In this document: in pieces, positions 47,046-57,919 of the stretch
Numbering within the stretch: the stretch's first letter is position 1
Layout: each line of letters begins with the position of its first letter
NCBI GenBank assembly: GCA_033239125.1
Contig: BSWB01000005.1
Coordinates: 143,650,494-143,714,493 of the forward strand
DNA: 64,000 bases
Origin: Fagopyrum homotropicum
Lineage: Eukaryota; Streptophyta; Magnoliopsida; Caryophyllales; Polygonaceae
Reading direction: 5' to 3'
Position numbers and translations under genes: made by a program
Notes under the pieces: model-generated
What the model was told of the DNA's origin: nothing
Database searches by the model: none
The model's input: the letters and a program-made list of their open reading frames with translations, nothing else

Positions 47046-47612
47046 GTACGTAGGTGTATTTATGAACACTTATTGATGAATATATATGTGTGATATATAA
47101 AATCCAAGACAAAGATCAAATATCCGGAAGTAAAAAAAATTGAACTCTCCAAAACTCAAACTTCACATCGACGAAGAAAATGACAGTAGGATATCCAATA
47201 ATTCCCCACCTGAACAACTGCATCCAAGGAGACTGTAAGGCTCATTATGTGAGCCAAGTACGAGTAACTTTGACTAAAAAAAAAGTTTGAGCTCGTTCAC
47301 CCTCTAAACGAGCTGAATATGATCATATTTTTGAGCTCGACTCTTTTATAAACTGACTGAACATGCCAAATCTCGTTCAGCTCGAATAAGATCCCTCACC
47401 CTGTAACCTAAGCCACAACTGATTTCCACAACCAAATTTTTTCCTGATCTATAACCTAAAAAACCGTTCAGGCTAACCGATTACAACACAGCAGATCTAA
47501 TCAACCTGGCAAATACCAAAAGAATCAAAGCCCAGCAGAATAAGGTTACACTTGACGTACCAAAGGGCCAAGTTTGTGCATTGTCGCGATGAAGGTTGGG
47601 TAACTCGGGTTT
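47046..47612. other. Intergenic region and probable UBP27 3' UTR
   Basis: AGCTCG and CTCGTTCA words near 47285-47380 resemble the decayed 'clan' of GAGCTCG repeats found in plant LTR elements. Nothing coding. The last 200 bases before 47613 are probably 3' UTR. Confidence 0.35.
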
Positions 47613-50600
47613 CTATGATTCTTTCTCATAGAAGAGTAAGGTGGCATCAGCTGCAAGAACTTCTTCCTCGGAAACTGGATGCACCACAGAATCCGAAACA
47701 GTGAACCACTTCAAAGGAGAATTGGCTACCTCGTTAGCATCTTCATCAGAATCTGAGATGATCTTTTCTCCTCTGTATACTGTATAATGTCCACTCCCTG
47801 ATCTTCCAAAGTGTTCCACAACCGAAACAAGACGGTATTTCTGATTGTAATCTGAAGCTTCCAAATTACTTGGTCCCTAGTAGTATGAAACAACATATAT
47901 ACTTTAGTTAGCTAAGAAAAAAATCCAAAATAGATTTTTATATATATATTTTATTGTTAATGATTTACATAAAGTTCAAACCTTGTCATGAGATTTGCTG
48001 TGATTGAGATCCACATCAGAGTATCCTTCTACTCTGAAAAGCTTATTTTCTCCAGATAGGCCTGAGATCAAGTCTAACATCCTTCCTGTTCGCATGTTAG
48101 TCAAGTCAAAGACGGATGGATCACTTTGGTGGATTACTGGCCTCGGTAAATTGTCTCGAACATTTTTTATGCCAACTCCAGTATTCACAAATGGTGATAG
48201 GTCCAAGATCACGGGGAAGGAAATATGGCCCTGTGATTAGTTAAAGGTATGTACAAGGTGAAAAGAGGCACTTAGACTAAGGGCCTGTTTGGTTTTAATT
48301 CTGGAAACGGAAACGGTATGGAAACGAATTCAGCCCATACGTATATCCTTGTTCATGGAATTTTTTGGAATCATTTCTTGTGGTTTGAAGTAATTGTAGT
48401 AGAAGTTGATTAGTTTTGATACCCTATAGGGAAACAAAATGGATGGAAGCGAGTTCACTTTGCATGAAACCACAAGGAATGATTCCAAAAAAATTTCATG
48501 AACAAGGTACACATGGACTAGATTCGTTTTCTTTCTGTTTCCTTTTTCTGGAGTTACAACCAAACGGGGGCTAAAGCTATAATGTTCTTTGGTCAAGAAT
48601 TATGTGCTAGGCAACCATATAGTCACTTAACACAGTAAAGGAACAAGAACAATATTTATGTAGGAAAGTCAATGATAACCAGAGGAACATCATATGTAAG
48701 TACCTGGGTTTTTATGAGCTCCCCGAATATATTCACTGAGACGCGTTGTATTTGAAGACACAAAATCTGTTGAGTACATGATCAGACCGGGTTTGCGTGG
48801 AGAGTAAACTACATTTAGCATTCTCGTTAGAGAAATAAGTAAAAATGTATTTGCTACAATAAAGAACCCATATTACTACAGGAAGTATATAGGTCTAACA
48901 TAGTTCTAATGCAATCTTGGCCACTCAAAGAATAATGGCCAAATTCACTAACTAGGCCTTTTACCAATATCAATCTATTAAGAGTACCCTAGCATAAACT
49001 CATTTAAGTAATTATACCCTTAATAGAGTAATAGTGATAAGTCAATTAGAGTGATAAAAATTAAAGGGGTCGACAAAACAAAAGCTCATAAAAAAGAGCC
49101 TACTTCACCCAATTCTTTCAAGAATTAATTTAACAGTGATATTGATTATTATTTTTTTTTATTATTATCATAATTTCCTTGTGTTACATACACACAACAA
49201 GGGATGGAGATGGGTAGGGCAGCTTGACACAGGTATAACAAATACACATGGGATATAGAAGAGAAGTCTCACGATACTGAATGATCATACAAAGTATAAT
49301 ATACAACTGCACCCAAGTAAAACTTGCTATGGTTGAACATGTTGACAATAAGTGAAGAAAGATGTCTAAAAAGTATAAGCCAAGCAGGCATTCTCTCAGA
49401 ATGATAAATTGTCTAACTAATGCATTCATTTGTGAGTCTTGTGACACATAGAAAAGGTTAACCTTTTTTTTTATATAAATAAACTAGATTACCTTCGGAC
49501 AAGATACAACGCTAAACTGCTTAACAGTACGTGAAAAGCGATCTGACCACTGAAGTCCTTGAAGACATGGAAGGTTTCTGCAATCACAAGAATCTTGCTC
49601 GCTGCACCGTCTCAGCTTTCTCATTTCTTCCTAACTCTCCCAATCCGAAGCAAATATTAGAACAAAAAGGAAAAGAAATAATTTACTAATTTAAAGACAG
49701 TATACTGTGAGACAATGATAAGAGATGACATACTGATTGGGAACTCACCTCGTATCCTTCTGATAAAGATAAATACTTTACCGCAGCAAGGTGCCAACAG
49801 TGAGTACAATGATAGTTTTCGACTCTCTCAGCGGCCATGAATCTCTTCAAGCAATCCTCTAGAGTGCATTTAGTAACCTATATTTTAGAGTTCTAGATAT
49901 AAATAAGTATAAAACAACATATTTCAAAAAAAAATTAACAAAGGTGAAAAGAGACACGTACAATAGAAGCATATTCATCAACGATTGGTGAAAGAGACAA
50001 GGTATGGAAGAAATTATAATCCAGCAAAATCTGCAACACAAGCTTTATGATAAGGCATGCAATCATTAAACTAAAAGACATTACTGAACATAAAATACTG
50101 CTAAAAAAAGCAGTTCTGCACACACCTGGAGATAAAAAGGATAGAAGAAACAGTAGGATTGAATGTATTATATTGTCAAGCCACAATCAACATGCATATT
50201 AAGATTAAACCATGAATAATAGAATAATATAAGGCACTCAACCTCAGAAGAACAACTTTGACAGATGAGAAAACTGCTAAGAATCCCGTCAAAAGGACCA
50301 ATAAACCTTTGCTTCCACTTCTTTGGTTCACTTACATCCTCTATCCTATCCCGAGATATTATCCTGCCACTAGCAGTAGCCACATTCCCTAAATCTGCTA
50401 AGGAACTGTGATTAGGAACATAAGATTCCGAAAACTCTTCTCTTAAGCAGGATAGAAGATGAAGAAATGCTTCTGCTGCATCCTACATATGCCAATATTC
50501 ATCAGTTGCAACGTTGCAGAGCATTCATCATTGTGTTGAAATATAACCAATCTAAAGAATGTAACATAGGCCAGTGCCACTATAACATATATATTCACCT

Positions 50601-52015
50601 GTTGATCCATTAGCCGGAATTGTGGCATATAATGATTCATTGCTAACATCACGTTCCGTGGATTTAATACTGTCCTTCTATCTCGAGGCATGCATAGCTC
50701 TATTATAAAAGATGTGCTACTTAGTCAGATTTTAAAAACTGAGAATGATTGATATCATATTTTAGAAAAAAACTAAAAAGCTCAACAAAATCATCCTACT
50801 TGAAATTGAGAATAGCAAAACAATTCAAAATAAAACTAGAAATTATTCCTTACAAAATTATTAAACTTTCAATGTAAGGTCTTAATAAACACGTGGGCAA
50901 AAAGGACTATTGGAAGAATATGGAAGACTGGAAGCTGGGATAGAGAAGTCTAGTAGAGGAAGGCAGATGGAGGCTGTGAGAGGATTTGTTAGGTTCACTG
51001 AAGTCTAGAGAAAGCTGGCAATTGATAGGATTCCTAAATCCTCCCCCTCCCGAAAGGAAAAACGTGTAATTCATATTTCTGCACCACAGGACAAGGAGAT
51101 TGGATATAGCCGTAAGAAGAATGCTTGTATAAATAACTCATACAACTAACTTCTAGGTCTTCAACCCCCTCGGTCACTACGAACACCCCACCGATCAGTA
51201 GTTTTGCAAAGGCATCAAACCTACATTTGGCATCAACTCTTCTGTATTTAAGTGGAACTCTAGCTTCGGGCCCCTTCGGATCCTTAGGTTCCGACAATTT
51301 GCCTAAACCCCGTGGTTGGTGTGTTGTTTCTAAGTGTGTAGGTCATGGAATCCTCCTCAATCTCTACATTGCCCCAAAATTTCCTCTAACCCTATTTTCT
51401 TCTTTCTACCAAAGTATGATCAAACTGATTCTTCATTTCAACTAAAGAAGAAGTAACTATGATTGTTAATCCAACTCTAGTTTCCAAACATAGTTCATTG
51501 TACCTTCAAACAGAGCAATCAAAGCAGCTGAAACAGGTAGCCGTTCAATTTGCTCCTCACTGGATACATATTCTGAATTCAACTCCTCGACATTACCTTC
51601 CAAAAAAAGACGGAAACTCGAACAGCTAGCAAGAGCCTGAAGTATAGAAAAAACATACGATCATTCCACAAGTTGCAGAAATAGACCACAGAGAAGTAAA
51701 CAAAGAAGAGTCTAAATTCGATTTCACCTGCAAAATTACATTCAGGAAACAGTTATTGCCTAGATTTCGCAACCCCGGAACAAATACTATCTTGTTTGAG
51801 GAATCGCCATCATCTGAAGACCATGGCAAGCTGTGGGAACTACCCATTCGAACACCTTTAAGACTCAATAACAAGCCACAGGTAAAACCCAGTAAACCAA
51901 ACACAGAGACGTGCAAGGCGGAGGGCTTAACCCATCCAATACGCTTAATCCTTTCAAAACCCCCTTTGAATTGCGCAAAAATGGAGCAAATACTCACTTC
52001 TTTGCTAATCTTCAT
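47613..52015 (-). CDS. UBP27: Ubiquitin carboxyl-terminal hydrolase 27 (UBP27-like)
   Basis: Ten exons: 52015-51728, 51636-51504, 50699-50599, 50482-50243, 50030-49962, 49877-49749, 49630-49493, 48766-48704, 48230-47982 and 47876-47613 (557 residues, in frame). The N-terminus has a hydrophobic segment (VSVFGLLGFTCGLLLSL, about residues 37-53), matching the membrane anchor that places Arabidopsis UBP27 on the mitochondrial outer membrane. The catalytic Cys box is GLRNLGNNCFLNVILQ. The QDAAEAFLHLLSCL region is the usual Q-D-(A/S)-x-E motif. Two CxxC pairs (CQSC, CTHCWH) may bind zinc. The His box is VSVVEHFGRSGSGHYTVYRG, and the end DATLLFYEK is typical. It should cleave ubiquitin from proteins, and in Arabidopsis it affects mitochondrial shape. 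Introns host a MITE (48281-48571) and a foldback arm (48935-49115). Confidence 0.9.
48281..48571. mobile_element. MITE, CCGTTTGGTT/GGAAACGGAA family, copy 3, in a UBP27 intron
   Basis: GGGCCTGTTTGGTTTTAATT then CTGGAAACGGAAACGG on the left; on the right TTTCTGGAGTTACAACCAAA then CGGGGGCT. Inner symmetric words TCATGGAATTTTTTGGAATC and GATTCCAAAAAAATTTCATG extend the inverted repeat to about 90 bp. It lies between exons 8 and 9 of the UBP27-like gene. Confidence 0.75.
48935..49115. repeat. Single arm of the 11645-12150 foldback family, in a UBP27 intron
   Basis: GGCCAAATTCACTAACTAGG, ATCTATTAAG, AGAGTAATAGTGATAAGTCA, AGGGGTC and CTCATAAAAAA run parallel to 11985-12150 with many changes. Only one arm is present here. 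Confidence 0.6.
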
Positions 52016-52900
52016 ACAAATTTCATTGAAATCAATCCCCCTACCCGTCTATTTGGATAGGACATTCTAGGGTTTGACTTGGGCAGCTAACAGCAAGTTC
52101 AATCGGATTATTGTAGATTTCAAAGTTTGAACTGCGAATATTTCAAAATTTGGTGACAAAAACAAACCTAGCGAATTGGAGAAGGTCAGATGGGTACGGA
52201 AGTTGGGTTTTGAGAAAGGTTGCTGCTTCGTTGGAATAAACAACTCGGATAAACGATGGAGTAGCAGGCTATCGGAAAACGCGGTGGCTTCGCCACCAGC
52301 TAAATGTATGTTTGAAGGTCGGAAGTTTTCGTCATAAAAAAAAAGGTAAATTACATAAAACCACCTTTAAAACACTCACTGCTAGTCTGCTACTCTACAC
52401 AAAACATCTTAAATTTTGATGCAAATTGTTATTTACCCTTACTCAATCCAAAGCACGTTACGAATGCTAGTCTCAAAATCAACAAATTTGGTAAAACCGA
52501 CCCGTTTTAGGCGGTGTGGGATGAGGATTTCGAGCGCATTCTGCATAGGCCCCGGACTCATGTTGCATGCGTCCAACCTCTTTCTCCTTGTTACGAGATT
52601 GCGATGAGCGGCCACAATGAGCCTAATATTTGTAAGGTTTCAGCTTTTAAGCACACTTGCACTGTCTCTAGGCGCATCCGTATGTGTTGGAATATTGTTC
52701 TTGCAAACTTCTTTTAGTGATGTGCATAGACAATAATGAAAACCTAGATTGTGAAACAAATCGTATTAAATTGGACCATGATGTTTTGATCTAGTATGAT
52801 TCATAGACCACCGGTATGTCAAGCTACTAACGATTTGGTCCCACCTGTTGCACGAACCTAATTACATTTATCTTACTTCAATCATGTAAGGCTGAATTGT
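52016..52900. other. UBP27 leader, promoter and intergenic DNA
   Basis: The UBP27 5' UTR and promoter lie from 52016 to about 52300. Beyond that, 52495-52715 has a moderately GC-rich patch with no recognisable protein. No gene is called. Confidence 0.35.
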
Positions 52901-53124
52901 CATATTGGGCCTTCTACACAAAAAAGTTGGAATATAGGATCTCCTAAATTAAGTTGACAAAATGGGCTCCTATTTTGCATGCTAGTTTTTACATAGTACA
53001 AAAAGGGCTAAGAAGGAGCTGATTGATGATTGATGACTATTGTACAAAAATTGAGTTGATTGATAACATATTTGATTGACGTTTATGGAGGGAATTGTTG
53101 GCCCAGAATGGTTTCCTGTAATTT

Positions 53125-53402
53125 TTTTTGGGTATGTACGTAGTTATTACCCAAAATGTATACAAATTCACATACTCATATTTGATATGATTGTGTAAGT
53201 GTTTTGTAAGATATTGATATGTTTGGGTAAGTGGTTTGTTTGTATGGTTGTCAATGTAGTAATTTTTTGGGTATGTACGTAGTTATTACCCAAAATACAT
53301 ACAAATCTACATACTCAGGTTTGATATGATTAGATAAGTGTTTTGTAAGATATTGATATGTTTGGGTAAGTGGTTTGTTTGTATGGTTGTCAGTGTAGTA
53401 CA
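53125..53402. repeat. Tandem duplication, period 139 bp
   Basis: GGTATGTACGTAGTTATTAC at 53131 recurs at 53270. The two 139-bp copies differ at about a dozen positions. Both carry TTTTGTAAGATATTGATATG and TTTGGGTAAGTGGTTTGTTT. Confidence 0.8.
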
Positions 53403-54150
53403 TCGAACATGGTAAGTGCATATCCCAATATTGAAATCGAAATTTTGGATAATCAAACATAAATCGTAATACAACATACAAAAAAGATGATACACCTAGC
53501 ATACTTAGAAAATAACAACTCAGTTTTGTTAACCAACAATGTGTTAACATTCTCACATAAGTTTCTACCCAAAAAAACAACCTTATCCAATGCAAGCTTA
53601 CCCACCTATCCTGCAAAATATCTTCCCTACATACTTGGGTAAGATGGAAAAGACGACCGAGGCGACCATGGTGCTTGGTGGCTCTCGAGGGAGAAGACGA
53701 CCGAGGAGCTTGGTGGGTGTTGGCTCCAATCCTGTGCTCATACATTACTCAAAAAACATTACTCAAAAAGCATATCCAGCTCACTCATTACTCAAAGTGC
53801 TCATACATACCCAAAATGCTCACACATTACTCATTTCAAAGCAATACTCAAAAAACTTAATAAATACATTCAGGGAGTAATCAATTACTCAATTCATACC
53901 CAAAAAAAACACACCCAAAGTGCTCACACATTACTCAAAGTGCTCATACATACCCAAATTACTCACACATTTGATGGTACTCAAGGGTAGTACGACTTAC
54001 CAATTCCTCATCAATGGCATACTCGAACACTTTAGCATCCTCAAGAGCTGTAGCCTGGCCGGAATCGGCGGCCATCCTACGTTCTTCTGCCTCAATGACG
54101 GTATGAGTAAACCCTAGACTGAAAGAGGACGCCGGAATCTGAGCAGAAGG

Positions 54151-54572
54151 GAGACTCGCCGGAATCTGAGAAGGACAGAGAGGCAGTTTCAGGGGAGGAA
54201 GACGAGGGCGAATGTTGTTCAGAGGGGAGGAAGAAGAGAGCGGCGATTTCAGGGGAGGAAGAAGAACACGACGACGGTTTCAAGGGAGGAAGAAGAAGAG
54301 GCCGACGGTTTCAGGAGAGGGAGAAGACGAGGGCGACGGTCAGGGGAGAAAGAAGAAGAGGGAGACTGGTCGGAATCTGAGAAGGACATAGAGGCAGTTT
54401 CAGGGGAGGAAGACGAGGGCGAATGTTGTTCAGAGGGGAGGAAGAAGAGAGCGGCGATTTCAGGGGAGGAAGAAGAACACGACGACGGTTTCAAGGGAGG
54501 AAGAAGAAGAGGCCGACGGTTTCAGGAGAGGGAGAAGACGAGGGCGACGGTCAGGGGAGAAAGAAGAAGAGG
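54151..54572. repeat. Tandem duplication, period 211 bp, purine-rich
   Basis: GAGACTCGCCGGAATCTGAG at 54151 and GAGACTGGTCGGAATCTGAG at 54362 start two copies that are nearly identical over about 200 bp. The DNA is GAAGAAGA/GGGGAGGA-rich with CGACGG words. The minus strand gives Ser/Pro-rich frames, and both copies keep the frame SSCSSSSPEIAALFFLPSEQ. It could be a low-complexity coding exon, but no gene context supports that. Confidence 0.75.
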
Positions 54573-54840
54573 GCGACGGTAACAGAGAAGGAGAAGAAGA
54601 GGGCGATGGTTGTTCTGAGGCAAAGAAGGTCGTTGGTGGTTCAGAGGCAAGGAAGGAGGCAAAGAAGGAAAATAGTACCGTCTTATCAAATTTAAATTTG
54701 AGAGAAGAACCATCATTTCATTTTCAAGTTCCAACAGTGCCCTATTTTACTAGATTCAGACCTACTTTGTTTTTATTTTAGCTAGAGGCCCATTTTACAA
54801 AAGTAAAATGTAAGGAGCCTCATTCCCCTAAGTAATTCAT

Positions 54841-56340
54841 GATGTAATGTGTCAACTTTATTTTTTTATTTTGGAGGGTGTATGGGTTCACTTGGATCCT
54901 GATGTGGTACGTTCGGGATGACCTACAAATTACCGTAAGAATACGGTTTTATGGATTTGAGTTATCAATGTATGGAAACAATGAGATTAAAAAAAATATC
55001 GAATGAGATTAAAAGGGTGTTTTTGTTCAAATCATGGTTGACAAAATAGCTCAAAGGGTGAATAATTATAGTAAATAGTGGAACTAACATGCATAATATG
55101 ATGGTCCATCTCAAGATTCACCATGAGTTGAATTATTCTATATTCACTATCGTGATACAAAACAATATCACAGTTCCAAGGTTAAAAGTGCGTGCTATAC
55201 AATCAAGTAATTGCAAATCAACCAAGAAATATGGACTTTTTACCCAAAATTCCTAAATAAGGGTTTAGCTACTAATGCTAGAAATAACAACCCAATAAAA
55301 ACAAATTATGCTTTGAAAGTAAACAACTAGACATGAGAATGAAAAGGAAAACTTAAGACAATTGGTGAAAGAGGCATCATTTATATTAAACTCTAGATGA
55401 GTTGGCTCTCCAACTCATCCCTTATATCAGCTAACTAATTAAACTTTGTGTATTCTCTTCATAATACACAATTTTAATACATAATTTCAATTACACAATG
55501 TTAATATATGATTTGAATTACATAAAATGACAAACGTGTGTACATGACAAAAGTAAACGAAAGTTGTATATTTAAAAAATGACCGAATGCGTTAACTACA
55601 TAAATTGACACAACAAATGAAATTGTGGAACCAAACCTTGCGTAAATGACGGACTTGTGTAACAAAACCTTGTGTAAATGACAGACTTGTGTACATAACA
55701 TAATTCGTTTAACTTTATTTATCCTTATTTAAGGGTTTAAATTTATTATTTCTGTAAAAAAATGCTGAAATTTTCACATACCAAGATATTCAGATTAAGA
55801 TTAGTTTTAAATTACCTCATTTAACATAGAATATCAATTAGCGTCTTTAAGTAGGTAGAATATTTAAATTAAGTAAGAGAAAAAAAGATGCCGAATTAGG
55901 AAGAATCTTTAATTGACAAACTTCTAATCTTTAGTACCCGTTTGGTTGAAGCGATAGAATGAAAACGGAATGGAATAAGGGTAAAAAAAGGAAACGGAAA
56001 TAATGAAATTGCATTCATGTTTTAAAAGACATCTAACCAAACATAGTTTTTAATTAATTCAGAATCATTCCGTTCAATAATGTATTGAAATGGGCCAATG
56101 GCTTGCTTCAAGTCTTTAAAAGGAAGAAAAAAGAAACTAGTACTATTTTTTAGGAAGGAATTTGTAAAACTAAATAGGATTTCTCAAGGAAAATCTAGCA
56201 CTACAAGAACACCAACTAGAACCGATCTGGGTCAGCCAATACGTCAGTCTAGGTCAGGACCAAGCTAGGCCGATCATGTGAGTTCGAATTCCACTGATGT
56301 CCATTTCGAGAAACCATTCAGTTACCGATGAATCCAGTTT
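54841..56340. other. Intergenic region with a MITE fragment
   Basis: No gene is recognised. ACAAAACCTTG(C/T)GTAAATGA then CGGACTTGTGTA forms two tandem units at about 55632-55695. A decayed MITE copy begins at 55935. Confidence 0.4.
55935..56065. mobile_element. MITE fragment, CCGTTTGGTT family, copy 4
   Basis: TACCCGTTTGGTTGAAGCGA then GAATGAAAACGGAATGGAAT matches the family left end. The right part is eroded (ACCAAACATAG, CATTCCGTTC). It is closest to the copy at 58262, with which it shares ATGTTTTAAAA and TTTTTAATTAATTC(A/G)GAATC-like words. Confidence 0.55.
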
Positions 56341-56390
56341 AAAATATTTTTAATTTGTTGGTTTTGAACCAACAAATTAAAAATATTTAA
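56340..56390. repeat. Near-perfect hairpin, 24-bp arms
   Basis: AAAATATTTTTAATTTGTTG (56341) continues to GGTT, and the complementary arm runs from AACCAACAAATTAAAAATAT to about 56389. The loop is only about three bases. Pairing is almost perfect. It may be the remains of a palindromic transposon; no known miRNA sequence is recognised. Confidence 0.65.
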
Positions 56391-56954
56391 TCAATATGGG
56401 AATTATATTGAATTGGATGGTTTTTTCTTTTCTAACTTCACAAAATTTATAATAATGAAATATGTTCATATAATTTTGTTTATAATTATTATATACGAAT
56501 TTATATGCTGAATATATACAAAATATGTACTACAACCCAAAATTCAGTATTTGACATGCTTTTGATGACTGAAAATTTTAGGGGATAGACATTGGACAAT
56601 AGATATTAGATAATAGATATTAGACAATAGATAAGCTCACTATAGAACTCAGTTTCCTGGGTTCAAAATCGAATCTGGAACAATAACACATTTCAATTTC
56701 TATTTTATCACTGCTAGTTGTCAATGGACGTGTAGCAGTTGAGGCAAGGTTTCTCGCTACTATGCATAGATATGGCAACGACAAAGAAGCAAAAGATTTA
56801 ACTACTCCGTTGTTGAAGACGATCTGTTCTTGAAAGTGATGAGGTCGAATCATCCTTGATAACTAAAATCTGGAGGAACACAAAGGGCGCATTCCAAAAT
56901 CATCTTTGAAAAACTAAAATCTTCAAATAAAAATAGTCAGAGTAATATATGACA

Positions 56955-57082
56955 GAGGCTTCAGACATCCAAGGAAGAATTAGACAGCAACAGCTCTCAA
57001 GCCTGGCAAGGCGAAAGCTCTCAGGCGGCCACTGCGAATGTCTCTTGAGAAACAAGCCATTAAGTTTATCATCAACAGCCTC
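56955..57082 (-). ncRNA. U14 (SNORD14) C/D box snoRNA, cluster gene 1
   Basis: Minus-strand transcript of about 128 nt. The C box TGATGA is at 57074-57069 and the D box CTGA at 56964-56961. Both U14 signature regions are present: ACATTCGCAGT, which pairs with 18S rRNA and is needed for 18S processing, and CCTTGGATGTCTGA at the 3' end. GAGGCT (56955-56960) and AGCCTC (57077-57082) form a six-base terminal stem. U14 guides 2'-O-methylation and pre-rRNA folding in the nucleolus. Its layout matches the longer plant U14 type. Confidence 0.85.
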
Positions 57083-57141
57083 GAAAATTCATAGTTAAAA
57101 ATCACAATCACTTGTTCATTTTATATGAAAACGTAATTCAG

Positions 57142-57273
57142 GAGATCTCAGACATCCAAGGAAGAATCAAAACAGCATAAGCTCTCAAGCCTCGGCAAAG
57201 GCGAAAGCTCTTAGGCGGCCACTGCGAATGTTTCATTGAGAAACAAGCCTTTCGTTTCATCATCATCGATCTC
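57142..57273 (-). ncRNA. U14 (SNORD14) C/D box snoRNA, cluster gene 2
   Basis: About 132 nt, minus strand, ending 59 bases before gene 1 begins. The C box lies in the TGATGATGA run at 57265-57257 and the D box CTGA at 57151-57148. ACATTCGCAGTGGCCGCC and CCTTGGATGTCTGAG are intact. GAGATC (57142-57147) and GATCTC (57268-57273) make a six-base terminal stem. It differs from gene 1 by scattered changes and small indels outside the conserved boxes. Confidence 0.85.
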
Positions 57274-57491
57274 AAATCCAGAAAATTGTAAACAATTTGT
57301 CATCCGTTTATGATCAGCGAATCACCGAAAAAAATATTGCTGACAAAGTGATAGATGAAATTGCTTTGCGGGACTTACTCATCTTAAATAGCAAACCCTA
57401 ATTGCATTATACTTCTCTCAGGGGAGATGATTTGTCCCTTAAAATGCATTGCAAAATCAAATCGAAAATCAGACGAAATGAAAACAGAGAG
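57274..57491. other. Spacer between U14 genes 2 and 3
   Basis: It carries a second telo-box (AAACCCTA on the plus strand, 57393-57400) and, on the minus strand, CTATTTAAG just after it, so genes 2 and 1 might have their own promoter. A weak C/D-like pair (AAGATGA near 57375, CTGA near 57313) is present, but the stem is poor, so no further snoRNA is called. Confidence 0.4.
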
Positions 57492-57632
57492 TTTGATATT
57501 GTTTCAGATATCCAAGGAAGGAATTAGACAGCACAAGCTCTCAAGCCTTGGCAAGGCGAAAGCTCTTAGGCGGCAACTGCGAATGTTTCATGAGAAACTA
57601 GCCTTTGAATTCTATCATCATCAACGATCAAA
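57492..57632 (-). ncRNA. U14 (SNORD14) C/D box snoRNA, cluster gene 3
   Basis: The promoter-proximal copy, minus strand. The C box is in TGATGATGA (57623-57615) and the D box CTGA at 57507-57504. ACATTCGCAGT is intact, but the following bases are TGCCGCC and the 3' signature reads CCTTGGATATCTGA, one base off the usual GGATGTCTGA. The terminal stem TTTGAT/ATCAAA (57492-57497, 57627-57632) is set further out with mismatches. The change may weaken domain B pairing; whether it is functional is unknown. Confidence 0.8.
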
Positions 57633-57740
57633 AACAAAGCTGCATAACTTACAAAGCTGCATAATTGACTAGTGATTCTACAAGGAAGATGAATAGCAGT
57701 ATGTATAACAGATAGTTGAACACAAGAACAAGATGGAGAT

Positions 57741-57818
57741 TATATATAGGTCCGGGTCTAGGGTTTTCAGGAATGCCATTTCTTGGGCCGGATCCTGGAC
57801 TCATAGTAGATGGGCCCA
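57741..57818 (-). promoter_or_regulatory. snoRNA cluster promoter: TATA, telo-box and site II motifs
   Basis: Read on the minus strand toward U14 gene 3: TGGGCCCA at 57818-57811, GGCCCA at 57789-57784, the telo-box AAACCCTA at 57766-57759, then TATATATAA at about 57749-57740. Telo-box plus site II (TGGGCC/T) elements are known to drive plant snoRNA and ribosomal-protein genes in dividing cells. The spacing to gene 3 is about 110 bases. Confidence 0.65.
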
Positions 57819-57919
57819 TTTGCAAATTTGTCATTTTAGGCCATTACGTGTAATGATTGTCAGTCGAAAATCACCCTTCTTTGTTAATTGTTAGAGGAAC
57901 TTATATCATCCGGTAAAAG

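Larger units (their letters stand above)
52900..54840. mobile_element. Probable non-autonomous DNA transposon with TTTGGGTA/TACCCAAA subterminal repeats
   Basis: From 53125 to 53400 the motif TTTGGGTA recurs (TTTTTTGGGTATGTACGTAG and GTTTGGGTAAGTGG, two copies each). From 53575 to 53970 its complement appears as TACCCAAA and TACTCAAA, more than ten times, with GCTCATACA and GCTCACACA. Motifs pointing inward from both sides are typical of subterminal transposase-binding sites. Outside these, ATTGGGCCTTCTACAC (52902) and GAGGCCCATTTTACA (54784) could be the ends. Boundaries are uncertain and no transposase is seen. Confidence 0.45.

Noticed and set aside
53251..53745. 164-codon minus-strand frame
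   Set aside because: It runs through the 139-bp tandem duplication and the TACCCAAA repeats. The protein has no family resemblance.
56620..56853. 77-codon minus-strand frame downstream of the U14 cluster
   Set aside because: No start context, no domain and no splice structure. It may be part of the snoRNA precursor tail.
57313..57375. Fourth snoRNA in the spacer between U14 genes 2 and 3
   Set aside because: The C-like box has a mismatch, the terminal stem is poor and no rRNA guide could be assigned by eye.
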